From Clostridiales bacterium COT073_COT-073 (lineage in GTDB: Bacteria > Bacillota > Clostridia > Lachnospirales > Vallitaleaceae): DNA of 64,000 bases. The DNA lies in NCBI GenBank assembly GCA_003858485.1, contig RQYD01000018.1, forward strand, positions 1 to 64,000. Reading direction: 5' to 3'. The notes beneath the pieces are model-generated. The model was given only the letters and a program-made list of their open reading frames with translations. It made no database searches and was not told the DNA's origin. The translations under genes and the position numbers were made by a program. Shown in pieces: positions 27,941 through 37,751 of this stretch; the stretch's first letter is position 1, and each line of letters starts with the position of its first letter.

Positions 27941-28969
27941 ATGAATTTAAGAGAACGGCAATACGAGCGGGAAAAATGGATTCTTAGTCCTTATGCTTGT
28001 TTTAGCGAAAATGCGCAAAACAGTCGTGAGCGAATAGAAAAACCATGTGATATGAGAACAGATTTTCAAAGAGACAGAGATCGAATCTTACATTCCAAAG
28101 CATTTCGGAGATTAAAACATAAAACTCAGGTATTTATTGCACCTGAGGGAGACCATTATCGAACCAGGTTGACCCATACATTAGAAGTAGCTCAAATTGC
28201 CAGGACCATTGCCAGAGCTTTGGCTTTGAATGAAGACTTAACAGAGGCAATTGCCTTGGGGCATGATTTGGGGCATACTCCGTTTGGACATGCCGGAGAA
28301 AGGGCGTTGGCGGATGCTTGCCGTGAGATTCTGCCAGAGGAAGAAATTACTTTTGAGCATAATGAGCAGAGTGTCCGGATTGTCGAATATCTTGAGAATA
28401 ATTATCAAGGACTTAATCTGACCAAAGAAGTCCGGGATGGAATTTTAAATCATCCCAGTCGCTATATGCCGGCAACACTGGAAGGTAAAGTCGTCAGATT
28501 ATCAGATAAAATTGCCTATATCAATCATGATATTGATGATGCTTTAAGAGGCAAGATTATTTGTGAAAACGATTTGCCATCCAATTTGACCCGGATTTTG
28601 GGAACAAATACGAAAGAGCGGCTTGACACTCTGGTTCATGATGTGGTAAATAATTCCCTGAATCAGCCGGATGTCTATATGTCGCCGGATATTGACCGGG
28701 CGATGACTGAGTTGCGAATTTATATGTTTGAAAATGTGTATGTTGGTTCCAGGGCAAAAAATGAGGAATTTAAGGCCAAACGAATGCTGCGTACTTTATT
28801 TGAACATTTCATTGTTAATTGGCAGGAATTGCCGGAAGAATATACCAGGCAGGTTCTGAAACAGGATTCACCTAAACGGGTGGTACTGGACTATATTTCC
28901 GGTATGACGGATCAATATGCCATTCGTAAATTTGAAGAAATTTTTGTTCCCGGAGTTTGGAAGGAATGA
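27941..28969 (+). CDS. dgt: dGTP triphosphohydrolase (dGTPase-like HD protein)
   Basis: 342 residues. HD-domain metal residues in RTRLTHTLEVAQIAR near 67 and LGHDLGHTPFGHAGE near 106 (H...HD...D). Family signature DFQRDRDRILHSKAFRRL near 42. It cleaves dGTP, and often other dNTPs, to the nucleoside and tripolyphosphate. It stands three bases before dnaG, the usual arrangement in Clostridia, hinting at cotranscription with replication genes. Confidence 0.94.
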   Translation: MNLRERQYEREKWILSPYACFSENAQNSRERIEKPCDMRTDFQRDRDRILHSKAFRRLKHKTQVFIAPEGDHYRTRLTHTLEVAQIARTIARALALNEDLTEAIALGHDLGHTPFGHAGERALADACREILPEEEITFEHNEQSVRIVEYLENNYQGLNLTKEVRDGILNHPSRYMPATLEGKVVRLSDKIAYINHDIDDALRGKIICENDLPSNLTRILGTNTKERLDTLVHDVVNNSLNQPDVYMSPDIDRAMTELRIYMFENVYVGSRAKNEEFKAKRMLRTLFEHFIVNWQELPEEYTRQVLKQDSPKRVVLDYISGMTDQYAIRKFEEIFVPGVWKE

Positions 28970-28972
28970 ATT

Positions 28973-30736
28973 ATGTATTACAAAGAAGAGCTGATTGAAG
29001 AAATCAGACAGCATAATGATATCGTAGAAGTCATCGGGCAATATGTACATTTGGAGAAAAAGGGCGGTTCGTATTTTGGGCTATGCCCTTTTCATAATGA
29101 AAAAACTCCGTCTTTTTCTGTCAGCCAGGATAAGCAAATGTATTATTGCTTTGGCTGTGGGAATGGTGGCAATGTTTTTACTTTTATGATGGAGTATGAA
29201 AATTTTAATTTTCAAGAAGCTATTGCTTATTTGGCTGGCCGGGTCAATATTCAGCTACCGGAAGCAGAAATCAGCGAAGCAGAAAAAAAACGTTTGCAAT
29301 ACAAAAAAAGTTTATATGAAGCCAATTATCTGGCAGCTAAATATTATTATTACTGTTTGATGCATGAAGCTTACGGAAAAGTGGCCAGACAGTATTTGCA
29401 AAAGCGGGGAATTTCGGCAGATATTGCTAAGAAATTTGCCTTAGGTTATGCGACTGTATATAAAGATGATTTATTTCGTTTTTTAACAGATAAAGGGTTT
29501 CAGCCAAAGCAACTCCTGGATGCGGGCTTGATTGTTCAAAGCAAAGATGGTAAGGACAAATACTATGATCGGTTTTTTAATCGGCTGATGTTCCCGATTT
29601 GGGATAATCAAAGCCGGATCATTGCTTTTGGTGGCCGGGTTTTTGGTGATGCTCTGCCCAAATATTTAAATTCTCCGGAAACAGAAATTTTTGAAAAATC
29701 TAAAAACTTATATGGCCTGCATTTGGCAAAATCCAGTCGGAAGTCTTATTTTTTGTTAGCAGAAGGCTATATGGATGTGATCAGCTTGCAGGAAGCCGGC
29801 TTTGACAATACAGTGGCTTCTTTGGGGACAGCTTTTACTAAAAATCATGCTCATATGATTAAACGTTATGCGCCAAAGGTCTATATTACTTTTGATGCGG
29901 ACGATGCTGGTGTTCAGGCAGCGCTGAGGGCAATTCCGATTTTAAAATCGGAAGGGATCGATACCCGGGTAGTGGAAATTACCGGTGCCAAGGATCCGGA
30001 CGAATTGATTCAAAAAAAGGGGAAAGAGGCATTTGCTCAGGCAATTGAACAGGCACTTCCGGCGTTTATGTTTGAGATCAAACAAGAAGCCAGGAAATAT
30101 AATTTGAATGATCCCTCTGACCAAATTCGCTTTTCTGAAGAGGTTGTCCGGCGTCTGTTGACTTTAGATTCAAAACTGGAAATTAATAATTATCGTGATG
30201 CCATTATTCGCCAATACCGCTTAAATGCAGATGGTGTAAATGATTTTTTAGCAAAAAAAGGAAAAGAGCAGGGAATAGCGAAATTTATTAATAGCGGCGA
30301 AAACCGTAAAAAAGAAAATTCCCAGTCCTTACGGACTACGGCGGAAGAAGAATTAATTGCAGTTATTGTATCGCACCAGCGGGTCTATGAAAGAATTCGC
30401 CGGTATATTGGCCGGGAACATTTTCAAAATGAATTTTTCAGGAGATTATATGAGATCATTGCCGGTATCTATGAAGCGGGTAATGTACCGGATCCGGTGG
30501 TGATGATGCATCATTTTCCGGAGGCAGATAAGCAAAAGCAGATCGCAGCGTTATTTAATCGCCGGATTGAGCCGGAAAATCAAAGTCAGTTGGAGCAGAT
30601 AATTACCGATGCAGTTCGTTCCATGCGGGATATGTATTTAAAAGAAAGATTAAAAGAAGAAAAGGATCCAAATGAGTTGATGCGAATGATTGAAGAAAAA
30701 AAACAATTATTGCAATTACAGATTAGATTGGATTAA
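28973..30736 (+). CDS. dnaG: DNA primase
   Basis: 587 residues. The N-terminal CHC2 zinc finger (CPFHNEKTPSF near 39, YCFGCGNGGN near 60), the catalytic core with the RNAP basic-motif region, the Toprim fold (AEGYMDVIS near 263, FDADDAG near 308) and a C-terminal helicase-binding region (about 450-587). Makes RNA primers at the replication fork. Part of the dgt-dnaG-rpoD macromolecular synthesis operon. Confidence 0.97.
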   Translation: MYYKEELIEEIRQHNDIVEVIGQYVHLEKKGGSYFGLCPFHNEKTPSFSVSQDKQMYYCFGCGNGGNVFTFMMEYENFNFQEAIAYLAGRVNIQLPEAEISEAEKKRLQYKKSLYEANYLAAKYYYYCLMHEAYGKVARQYLQKRGISADIAKKFALGYATVYKDDLFRFLTDKGFQPKQLLDAGLIVQSKDGKDKYYDRFFNRLMFPIWDNQSRIIAFGGRVFGDALPKYLNSPETEIFEKSKNLYGLHLAKSSRKSYFLLAEGYMDVISLQEAGFDNTVASLGTAFTKNHAHMIKRYAPKVYITFDADDAGVQAALRAIPILKSEGIDTRVVEITGAKDPDELIQKKGKEAFAQAIEQALPAFMFEIKQEARKYNLNDPSDQIRFSEEVVRRLLTLDSKLEINNYRDAIIRQYRLNADGVNDFLAKKGKEQGIAKFINSGENRKKENSQSLRTTAEEELIAVIVSHQRVYERIRRYIGREHFQNEFFRRLYEIIAGIYEAGNVPDPVVMMHHFPEADKQKQIAALFNRRIEPENQSQLEQIITDAVRSMRDMYLKERLKEEKDPNELMRMIEEKKQLLQLQIRLD

Positions 30737-30760
30737 GGCGGCATCAGAAAGGAAGAAAAA

Positions 30761-31849
30761 ATGGGCGACATTGAAAATCCAAAATTAACGGAATATTTAG
30801 AAAAGCTGGTTAGTGAAGCAAAAAGGAAAAAAAACGTGCTGGAATACCGTCAAATTGAGGATTGCTTAAAAGACGCAGAGCTCGACTCTGATGATATTGA
30901 GCATATGTATGACTATTTTGATAAAATGGGCATCGATGTTTTGGGCATGGTCGTTGATGAGGAAGATGAAGACGATGATGATGAAGAAATCGAGCTTGAT
31001 TTAACCTTGCCGGACGGAATTAATATTGATGATCCAGTCAGAATGTATTTAAAAGAAATTGGCAAAGTTCCTCTGTTATCAGCCGATGAAGAAGTGGAAT
31101 TGGCCAGAAAAATGGAAGAGGGCGATATCAGAGCCAGACAACAGTTGACGGAAGCCAATTTGCGTCTGGTTGTCAGCATTGCCAAGCGCTATGTCGGTCG
31201 GGGGATGCTTTTTCTGGACTTAATTCAGGAAGGTAACCTGGGACTAATGAAAGCAGTGGAAAAATTTGACTATACCAAAGGTTATAAATTCAGTACTTAT
31301 GCGACTTGGTGGATTCGTCAGGCAATTACCCGGGCAATTGCCGATCAGGCCAGAACCATTCGCATTCCGGTACATATGGTGGAGACCATTAATAAATTAA
31401 TTCGGGTTTCCAGGCAGCTTTTGCAGGAATTGGGCCGCGATCCGTTGCCGGAAGAAATTGCGGAAGAGCTGGATATGCCGGTTGATAAAGTCAGGGAGAT
31501 TTTAAAAATATCACAGGAGCCGGTGTCTTTGGAAACACCGATTGGCGAAGAAGAAGACAGCCATTTAGGAGATTTTATTCAGGATGATAATGTGCCGGTA
31601 CCGGCTGATGCGGCGGCTTTTACTTTATTAAAGGAGCAGCTGGTGGATGTACTCAGAACTTTGACTGATCGTGAGCAAAAAGTTTTGAATCTGCGCTTTG
31701 GGCTAACGGATGGACGTGCCCGGACTTTAGAGGAAGTAGGCAAAGAATTTAATGTTACTCGTGAAAGAATCCGGCAAATTGAAGCAAAAGCTTTGCGCAA
31801 ACTTCGACATCCCAGCCGCAGTCGTAAGTTAAAGGATTATTTGGAGTAA
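30761..31849 (+). CDS. rpoD: Primary RNA polymerase sigma factor (sigma A)
   Basis: 362 residues. Region 1.1 is followed by a strongly acidic spacer ([15 protein letters not shown] near 63-77); then region 1.2 ([12 protein letters not shown] near 89), region 2 with [20 protein letters not shown] and [17 protein letters not shown] (the -10-binding helix), region 3 and region 4 with the helix-turn-helix [20 protein letters not shown] near 325. Binds TTGACA/TATAAT promoters such as those seen at 52360 and 60428. Follows dnaG by 24 bases. Confidence 0.98.
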   Translation: MGDIENPKLTEYLEKLVSEAKRKKNVLEYRQIEDCLKDAELDSDDIEHMYDYFDKMGIDVLGMVVDEEDEDDDDEEIELDLTLPDGINIDDPVRMYLKEIGKVPLLSADEEVELARKMEEGDIRARQQLTEANLRLVVSIAKRYVGRGMLFLDLIQEGNLGLMKAVEKFDYTKGYKFSTYATWWIRQAITRAIADQARTIRIPVHMVETINKLIRVSRQLLQELGRDPLPEEIAEELDMPVDKVREILKISQEPVSLETPIGEEEDSHLGDFIQDDNVPVPADAAAFTLLKEQLVDVLRTLTDREQKVLNLRFGLTDGRARTLEEVGKEFNVTRERIRQIEAKALRKLRHPSRSRKLKDYLE

Positions 31850-32176
31850 AAAACTGTCAAAAGATTTGGCTTTGATGAGGCTGTCAGATTTTGCCGGGTA
31901 TGTCCCCACTCTTGGGATGGGATAGAATCTCCAAAAGACTGTGGGCAAGTTGAGTTATAAAATTAAACCAGAAAGACAAGAAATAAAATGGAGTGGAAAG
32001 AAATCAGCTGTTAACGAGTGGTATTGGCATCAAACGGCGATATTCTTTCCATTCGACTATCCAAGCGAAACATATTTTGAAACAAGATCAGGAATTCCGG
32101 TCCAAAAGATAATAACCGGAAATGGAATAATCAGGAAAAATTTTAGGCTGGATTGCGCCTTGGAAAAGGAGCGGAA
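31850..32176 (+). other. Gap between rpoD and trmK
   Basis: 327 bases. The only recognised content is the partial MITE-like copy C (31895-31954). A 79-codon ORF starting at 31941 begins inside the repeat, has no ribosome binding site and no recognisable features; I do not call it. No convincing terminator is present, so trmK may be read from the rpoD transcript. Confidence 0.5.
31895..31954 (+). repeat. MITE-like element, copy C (right-end fragment)
   Basis: Matches the last 60 bases of the family: GGGTATGT..., GGGATAGAATCT, AAAAGACT and the terminal GTGGGCAAGTTGAG (one change). No left terminal repeat is found, so this is a truncated copy. Confidence 0.7.
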
Positions 32177-32881
32177 ATGAAACTGACACAACGATTACAG
32201 GCAATTGCTGACTTAGTGCAAAGACAGCAGGGAATTATTGCCGATGTAGGGACGGATCATGGCCTGATTCCAATTGCTTTAGCTACTCGTTTTGCCGATC
32301 GCAAAATTTATGCATTGGATGTTCGGCCGGGGCCGCTGGAAAAAGCTAAAAAAAATGCCGCAGCCCATCAGCTGCAGGAAAGAATTGAATTTAAATTATC
32401 CGACGGCCTGCAAGCTTGTTTGACTGAGCCGATACAGACTGTGATTATTGCCGGTATGGGCGGACATTTGATTGAGCGAATTTTAAGCCAAGGCCGGGAC
32501 TGTTTGGTGAATGATACAGAATTGATTTTATCGCCTCATTCGGATCTTTATTTTGTACGTAAAGTGATCCATCAGCTTGGTTTTCAAATTGCAGCTGAGC
32601 GATATGTCAAAGAGGTAAATAAAATTTATCCCATAATTTACGCAATCTTCGGACCGGATATAAGCTATTCGGAAAGTGAATATTGGTTTGGCCGAATGGA
32701 TAAAACAGTTGATAAGAAGCTGCTGACTGAAATGCGGCAGTCAGAATTAAACGAAATGAATAATATTTATCTGCACTTAAACGAGTTAGCGGCAGACAGG
32801 GTAACAATCAACAGTAAAAAACAGGAATTGGCAATAAAAATAAAAGAGCTTACCGAATTAATGAGTCAAATATATGACTAA
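32177..32881 (+). CDS. trmK: tRNA (adenine(22)-N(1))-methyltransferase
   Basis: 234 residues from ATG 32177 with AAAAGGAG 5 bases upstream; the frame is open to 32153 but unsupported. Rossmann methyltransferase with the SAM motif IIADVGTDHGLIPIALA near 22-38 and the family motif VIIAGMGGHLIERIL near 95. Methylates N1 of A22 in the tRNA D-loop region. The dnaG-rpoD-trmK order is conserved in Firmicutes; the usual next gene (Nif3-like) is absent, replaced by a nucleoside kinase. Confidence 0.92.
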   Translation: MKLTQRLQAIADLVQRQQGIIADVGTDHGLIPIALATRFADRKIYALDVRPGPLEKAKKNAAAHQLQERIEFKLSDGLQACLTEPIQTVIIAGMGGHLIERILSQGRDCLVNDTELILSPHSDLYFVRKVIHQLGFQIAAERYVKEVNKIYPIIYAIFGPDISYSESEYWFGRMDKTVDKKLLTEMRQSELNEMNNIYLHLNELAADRVTINSKKQELAIKIKELTELMSQIYD

Positions 32882-32890
32882 GGAGGAGAA

Positions 32891-34582
32891 ATGGGAATTT
32901 ATTTACTGCAGAGCAACAGAGAAGTAGAGGTTTTGCATAAGCCATTATATTTAAAAGACTTGGTTCAGGAAGAACAAAAGCATTTTAACGGCCGAATTGT
33001 TTTAGCTGAAGTCAATGGACGGCTGCGTGAATTGACTCAGGAAGTAAAAGATGGTGACCGGATAAGTTGGTTGGATACAACTACACCTGATGGCTATCGT
33101 ACGCTTCAGCGTGGACTTTCTTTCTTGTTGATTCGGGCATTAAAACAAATACTGATTGAGGAGAAGCGGGAAGAATATGAGGTGATTGTTCATTTTTCGC
33201 TTAATCAAGGATTTTACTGTGAACTTCAGTCTACTCAGGGTAATTATGAATTATTGAAAGTCGATGCGGATTTGCTGGCTAAAACAGAAAAACAAATGAA
33301 AGACTATATTAGTCGTGATTTACCCTTTGCTAAGCAGCAAATTAAAACCAAGAAAGCTGCCAGACTGTTTGAGCAGCAAAAGCTGGAATCAAAAGCCAGA
33401 TTAATAAAATATCGTCGGGCTTCGGAAACCAATGTTTATGAATTGGATGACTATGTGGATTATTTTTATGGCTATATGGTTCCAAGCGCCGGTTACTTAT
33501 CGGACTTTTCCCTGCATTTATATGAGCAGGGCTTGGTTTTGCAGTTTCCGGAAAGAAGTAAACCGGAACAGGCAGCTGGTTTTGATCCGGATACCAAATT
33601 ATTTCAAACTTTGAAAAAAGTGACTGATTGGGGTAGATTAATTCATGTTGAAAATGCGGCTGAGCTAAATCAAATGATTGAGAATGGCCGAATGAAAGAT
33701 TTAATTTTGGTAACGGAAGCCTTGATGGAAAAAACTATTGCTGAAATTGGCTCGCAAATCGCTGCTAATGTTGATCAGAAAAAGTTTGTGTTTATTGCCG
33801 GACCATCTTCTTCAGGTAAAACTACTTTTGCACATCGCTTATCCATCCAGCTTTTGGCGAATGGAATTCGGGGCAAAATCATATCAGTGGATGATTATTT
33901 TGTTAATCGTGAAGATACTCCGCGAGATGAACAGGGGAATTATGATTTTGAAACCATTCAGGCTATTGATGTGAAGCAGTTTAATCAGGATATGGCAGCA
34001 TTGTTGGCTGGCCAAAAGGTAAAATTGCCACGCTTTGATTTTGTAACAGGATTGCGGGGATATGATGAAAATCCGACGGAACTGCATCAGAATGAAATTT
34101 TAATTATTGAAGGTATTCATTGTTTGAATGACGAGTTATCCTATGCTTTGCCGAAGGAAAATAAGTATAAAATTTATATTAGTGCCTTGACCCAATTGAA
34201 TTTGGATGTGCATAATCGAATTCCAAGTGCTGATGGTCGCTGTATTCGCCGAATGGTCAGAGATTTCCAATATCGTGGGGTTTCCGCAGAAAAAACAATT
34301 TTAATGTGGAATTCTGTACGCCGGGGAGAGGAGAAATATATTTTCCCATATCAGGAATCAGCTGATTTTATGTTTAATTCAGCCCATATTTATGAATTGG
34401 CAATTTTAAAACAATACGCTGATCCATTGCTGTTTCATATACCGGAATCTTCGCCGGCTTATAATGAAGCCAGACGATTGCTTAAATTTTTAGATTATTT
34501 TTTAGGTTATGGCAGTGAAAATATACCGCAGAATTCGATTTTAAGAGAATTTATTGGTGGCAGTATATTCAGAGGGGAATGA
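32891..34582 (+). CDS. Uridine kinase-like protein with TGS and threonyl-tRNA-synthetase-like N-terminus
   Basis: 563 residues. The N-terminal 60 residues resemble a TGS domain, followed by a region like the editing/SAD domain of ThrRS (about 60-240), then a P-loop nucleoside kinase (Walker A FIAGPSSSGKTTFAHR near 299-314; VDDYFVNREDTPRDE near 336; LIIEGIHCLND near 405). This fusion is common in Clostridia and is thought to phosphorylate uridine/cytidine or a related nucleoside; I know of no firm proof. AAGGAGGAGAA precedes the ATG. Overlaps the following gene region. Confidence 0.88.
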   Translation: MGIYLLQSNREVEVLHKPLYLKDLVQEEQKHFNGRIVLAEVNGRLRELTQEVKDGDRISWLDTTTPDGYRTLQRGLSFLLIRALKQILIEEKREEYEVIVHFSLNQGFYCELQSTQGNYELLKVDADLLAKTEKQMKDYISRDLPFAKQQIKTKKAARLFEQQKLESKARLIKYRRASETNVYELDDYVDYFYGYMVPSAGYLSDFSLHLYEQGLVLQFPERSKPEQAAGFDPDTKLFQTLKKVTDWGRLIHVENAAELNQMIENGRMKDLILVTEALMEKTIAEIGSQIAANVDQKKFVFIAGPSSSGKTTFAHRLSIQLLANGIRGKIISVDDYFVNREDTPRDEQGNYDFETIQAIDVKQFNQDMAALLAGQKVKLPRFDFVTGLRGYDENPTELHQNEILIIEGIHCLNDELSYALPKENKYKIYISALTQLNLDVHNRIPSADGRCIRRMVRDFQYRGVSAEKTILMWNSVRRGEEKYIFPYQESADFMFNSAHIYELAILKQYADPLLFHIPESSPAYNEARRLLKFLDYFLGYGSENIPQNSILREFIGGSIFRGE

Positions 34583-34593
34583 AAGGAGTCAAA

Positions 34594-35016
34594 ATGACAA
34601 AAATACAATTAAAAAAAATCAGTAATCTTATTTTTTGGATAACCACTGCCTTTGCAGTAGTTACATTGGCGATTGTGGGCAAGGATTATTTGACCATGGC
34701 CGGTCAGGGAGTGTGCGTTATCAGCCAAAATAATACTTTGATTTACACGGCTCTGGGACTTTTGCTTGGTTCAATTGTGATTACTTCAATTTTAGATGCC
34801 AAAGTAAAAAAAATGACAGATGAAAAAACAGGTGACATTTATGATCAAACCTTAGCAGTTTTAAAAAATGAGGATTTGGCTGAAACTGATGAAGAAGCGC
34901 CAGCAGCAGATGGACTGCAAGAGCCGGTGACTAAGCAGGAGGCAGATGATTTAAACTCTGAGGTATTGGAGCAGCCCCAGCCCGGCGAGATTGAGGAAAG
35001 AAAAGTGGAGGAATAA
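34594..35016 (+). CDS. Small two-helix membrane protein with acidic tail
   Basis: 140 residues from ATG 34594 (AAAGGAG 5 bases before). Membrane helices at about 9-30 and 47-68; the remaining half is cytoplasmic or extracellular, very acidic (ETDEEAPAADG, EVLEQPQPGEIEERKVEE) and probably disordered. No known domain. It lies between the nucleoside kinase and the DUF368 protein, with the DUF368 start two bases after its stop, so it may be an accessory of that transporter. Confidence 0.7.
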   Translation: MTKIQLKKISNLIFWITTAFAVVTLAIVGKDYLTMAGQGVCVISQNNTLIYTALGLLLGSIVITSILDAKVKKMTDEKTGDIYDQTLAVLKNEDLAETDEEAPAADGLQEPVTKQEADDLNSEVLEQPQPGEIEERKVEE

Positions 35017-35018
35017 GA

Positions 35019-35927
35019 TTGAAACCATCTAAAGTAGAGATATCAAAGCAAGGACTTAATTGGCAGGCAGCCATAATTTTATTCTTAAAGGGATTTTTTA
35101 TGGGGGCAGCTGATGTTATTCCCGGTGTTTCGGGCGGAACGATTGCTTTGATTGTTGGTATTTATGAAGAACTGATTGACACCATCAGTCGGTATGATGG
35201 GCAAATGTTGACTTTGCTATGGCAGAGAAAATGGAAAGCGCTTTTTCAGCGAATGAATTTAAGTTTTTTAATGCCCCTGGGGCTGGGGATTTTAATGGCG
35301 ATTTTTAGTTTGGCCAAGCTGATGACCTATTTGCTTAGTTATCATGAGTCTTTGACTTATGCCGTATTTTTTGGCCTGATTCTGGGATCGGTTTTTTTAA
35401 TGGCCAGGGATTTTCAAAAAAATCTGACCAATCTTGGACTATTAATATTTGGAGCAGTCTTTACTTTTGGATTAGTTGGACTTTTGCCAATGGAAACACC
35501 GAAAACATTGATTGCTTTTTTTACCAGTGCCCTGATTGCTATTTGCGCTATGATTTTACCGGGTATTTCCGGCTCCTTTATATTGCTGTTATTAGGCAAA
35601 TATAAGCAGGTAATGGAGGTGGTGAAATCACCGTTTGCCGGAGATCATATTTGGTTTGTGCTGGTTTTTGCATTGGGAGCACTAATTGGTATAATTGGTT
35701 TCAGTAAATTGCTGAAATGGTTGCTGCGTCATTATCATAATGCCTTATTTGCTTTTTTAATTGGTATGATGCTGGGTTCACTTCGCAAGTTATGGCCATT
35801 TACCGGCATTGATTTTTCAATCGGTTCAATTGCCGGGCGGATATTTTTAATGTTGATCGGCCTGGCGGCGGTATATTTGATTTATCGGGCAGAAAACTAT
35901 CGTACAGCTAAATGTCGTTCAAATTAA
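35019..35927 (+). CDS. DUF368 membrane protein (polyprenyl-phosphate transporter family)
   Basis: 302 residues, starting at TTG 35019 with GGAGG 7 bases upstream. About eight membrane helices with the family repeat GAADVIPGVSGGTIALI (about 29-45) and AMILPGISGSFILLLLGKY (about 183-201), the paired re-entrant motifs. DUF368/PopT proteins have been shown in other bacteria to return undecaprenyl phosphate across the membrane, which recycles the cell-wall lipid carrier. Fits next to the glycolipid glycosyltransferase downstream. Confidence 0.9.
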   Translation: MKPSKVEISKQGLNWQAAIILFLKGFFMGAADVIPGVSGGTIALIVGIYEELIDTISRYDGQMLTLLWQRKWKALFQRMNLSFLMPLGLGILMAIFSLAKLMTYLLSYHESLTYAVFFGLILGSVFLMARDFQKNLTNLGLLIFGAVFTFGLVGLLPMETPKTLIAFFTSALIAICAMILPGISGSFILLLLGKYKQVMEVVKSPFAGDHIWFVLVFALGALIGIIGFSKLLKWLLRHYHNALFAFLIGMMLGSLRKLWPFTGIDFSIGSIAGRIFLMLIGLAAVYLIYRAENYRTAKCRSN

Positions 35928-35966
35928 GAAAATTTTAATAAAATTCAAATAGAAGTGGAGATTAGG

Positions 35967-36725
35967 ATGAAACAGCTTATTTCATGGAATGTAAACGGAA
36001 TCCGGGCATGTGTCGGTAAAGGCTTTTATGATTATTTTCAAAATCAGGGAGCAGATTTTTTCTGTTTACAAGAAACTAAAATTCAGCCGGAACAAATTGA
36101 ATTGGATTTGCCGGGGTATCATCAGTATTTTAATTATGCCAAAACCAAAAAAGGTTATTCCGGAACTGCTATTTTTTGCAAAGAAAAACCGTTGTCAGTG
36201 ACTTATGATATTGGGGTGGAGGAGCATGATCAGGAAGGTCGGGTGATTACTGCAGAGATGGAAGAATTCTATTTGGTAACAGTATATACACCAAATTCCA
36301 AGCGAGAACTGGAGCGTCTTGATGATCGTATGAACTTTGAGGATGCGTTCCGGGCATATCTTCATGAATTAAACCAAAAAAAACCGGTGATCGTCTGTGG
36401 TGACTTAAATGTAGCACATCAGGAAATTGATTTGGCTAATCCTAAAAGCAATCGCCGCAATGCCGGTTTTACTGATGAAGAAAGAAATAAAATGACATTA
36501 TTGTTGGAGTCCGGTTTTACGGATTCTTTCCGTTTCCTATATCCTGATAAGACAGAAGCCTATTCATGGTGGTCTTATTTTGGAAAAGCCAGGGAGCGGA
36601 ATGTCGGTTGGAGAATTGATTATTTTTTGGTATCGGATGATTTTAAAACCAGAATTGTGGATGCGGAAATTCATATGGATGTACAGGGGAGTGATCATTG
36701 TCCGGTGGTATTGTATATTTCATAG
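35967..36725 (+). CDS. xth: Exodeoxyribonuclease III
   Basis: 252 residues from ATG 35967 with GGAG 6 bases upstream. Endonuclease/exonuclease/phosphatase fold: [10 protein letters not shown] at 4-13, FCLQETKIQ near 33, YTPNS near 108, GDLNVAH near 145 and GSDHCPV near 243, all with the catalytic metal, Asp and His residues. An AP endonuclease/3'-exonuclease for base-excision repair. Cotranscribed with its neighbours by spacing. Confidence 0.95.
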   Translation: MKQLISWNVNGIRACVGKGFYDYFQNQGADFFCLQETKIQPEQIELDLPGYHQYFNYAKTKKGYSGTAIFCKEKPLSVTYDIGVEEHDQEGRVITAEMEEFYLVTVYTPNSKRELERLDDRMNFEDAFRAYLHELNQKKPVIVCGDLNVAHQEIDLANPKSNRRNAGFTDEERNKMTLLLESGFTDSFRFLYPDKTEAYSWWSYFGKARERNVGWRIDYFLVSDDFKTRIVDAEIHMDVQGSDHCPVVLYIS

Positions 36726-36749
36726 TAAAAAAGGTTGGTGGTAAGGAAA

Positions 36750-37751
36750 ATGAAAGTGCAAATTTATATGGGCGGTTTTAAGATTGTCGAAAAAAGTGGA
36801 ATCGGACGAGCGATTTTACATCAAACGGCATGTTTAAAGCAGGCCGGGATTGAAGTGACAAATGCCTGGTTTGAACCGGCCAAAGTGATCCATATCAATA
36901 CAGTTTTTCCGGACTCTTTGCTGGCGGCATTATTTGCTAAAATACAGGGAAAATCAGTGGTTTATTATGGCCATTCTACAGTGGAAGATTTTCGGAACTC
37001 ATTTAAAGGCGCTAATACGCTGGCTCCCTTATTCCGGTGCTGGATTAAATTTTGTTATGGACTGGGAGATATTATCCTGACACCGACTATTTATTCTAAA
37101 AAATTATTGGAAAGCTATGGCTTAAAAAAAACAATTTATCCAATATCGAATGGGATCGATACTGTTTTTTTCAAACCGGATAGGAGCAAACGGGAAGGGT
37201 TTCGTAAAAAATATGAAATCAAAGGCCAAAAACCGGTGATTATATCAGTTGGACATTATATTGCCAGAAAAGGAATTATGGAATTTGCAGAGTTGGCAAG
37301 ATCTATGCCGGAGGCAGAGTTTCTATGGTTTGGCTATACTAATTTAAAATTAATTCCTCAGGAAATAAAAGCAGTGGTTGAAAATCCACCCAAAAATTTG
37401 CGTTTTCCCGGTTATATATCAGCTGAAGAGATGCGGGATGCCTATTGTAGTGCGGATGTCTTTGCTTTTATGACTCATGAGGAGACAGAAGGAATTGTAG
37501 TCCTGGAAGCGCTTGCTTGTGGCATTCCGGTGGTGGTACGTGATATTCCGGTATATGATAATTGGTTAAGGGATGATGTTGAGGTATGTAAAGCCAGGAG
37601 TACTTTGGAATTTAAAGAAAAAGTGCAAAGTATTCTGCGCGGGGAGAAATCACAGCTTACAGCCAATGGACTGGAAATTGCCAATAAAAGAAGTATGCAG
37701 GTTATCGGCCTGTATTTACATGAGATCTATAAAAAAGAGAAATTTATATGA
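36750..37751 (+). CDS. Glycosyltransferase GT4, diglucosyl-diacylglycerol synthase-like
   Basis: 333 residues from ATG 36750 (AAGG just upstream; frame open to TTG 36735). GT-B fold, retaining. Motifs: YYGHSTVEDFRNSFKG near 72-87, SNGIDTVFF near 133, VISVGHYIARKGIMEF near 158 and the nucleotide-sugar motif EETEGIVVLEALACGIPVV near 241. These blocks closely resemble Acholeplasma alDGS-type enzymes, which add a second glucose to glucosyl-diacylglycerol, making the glycolipid anchor and non-bilayer balance of Gram-positive membranes. The acceptor is inferred from similarity recalled, not tested. Confidence 0.82.
   Translation: MKVQIYMGGFKIVEKSGIGRAILHQTACLKQAGIEVTNAWFEPAKVIHINTVFPDSLLAALFAKIQGKSVVYYGHSTVEDFRNSFKGANTLAPLFRCWIKFCYGLGDIILTPTIYSKKLLESYGLKKTIYPISNGIDTVFFKPDRSKREGFRKKYEIKGQKPVIISVGHYIARKGIMEFAELARSMPEAEFLWFGYTNLKLIPQEIKAVVENPPKNLRFPGYISAEEMRDAYCSADVFAFMTHEETEGIVVLEALACGIPVVVRDIPVYDNWLRDDVEVCKARSTLEFKEKVQSILRGEKSQLTANGLEIANKRSMQVIGLYLHEIYKKEKFI

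Noticed and set aside
31941-32180. 79-codon ORF between rpoD and trmK
   Set aside because: Begins inside a repeat fragment, lacks a ribosome binding site and known features, and its end overlaps the real trmK start.
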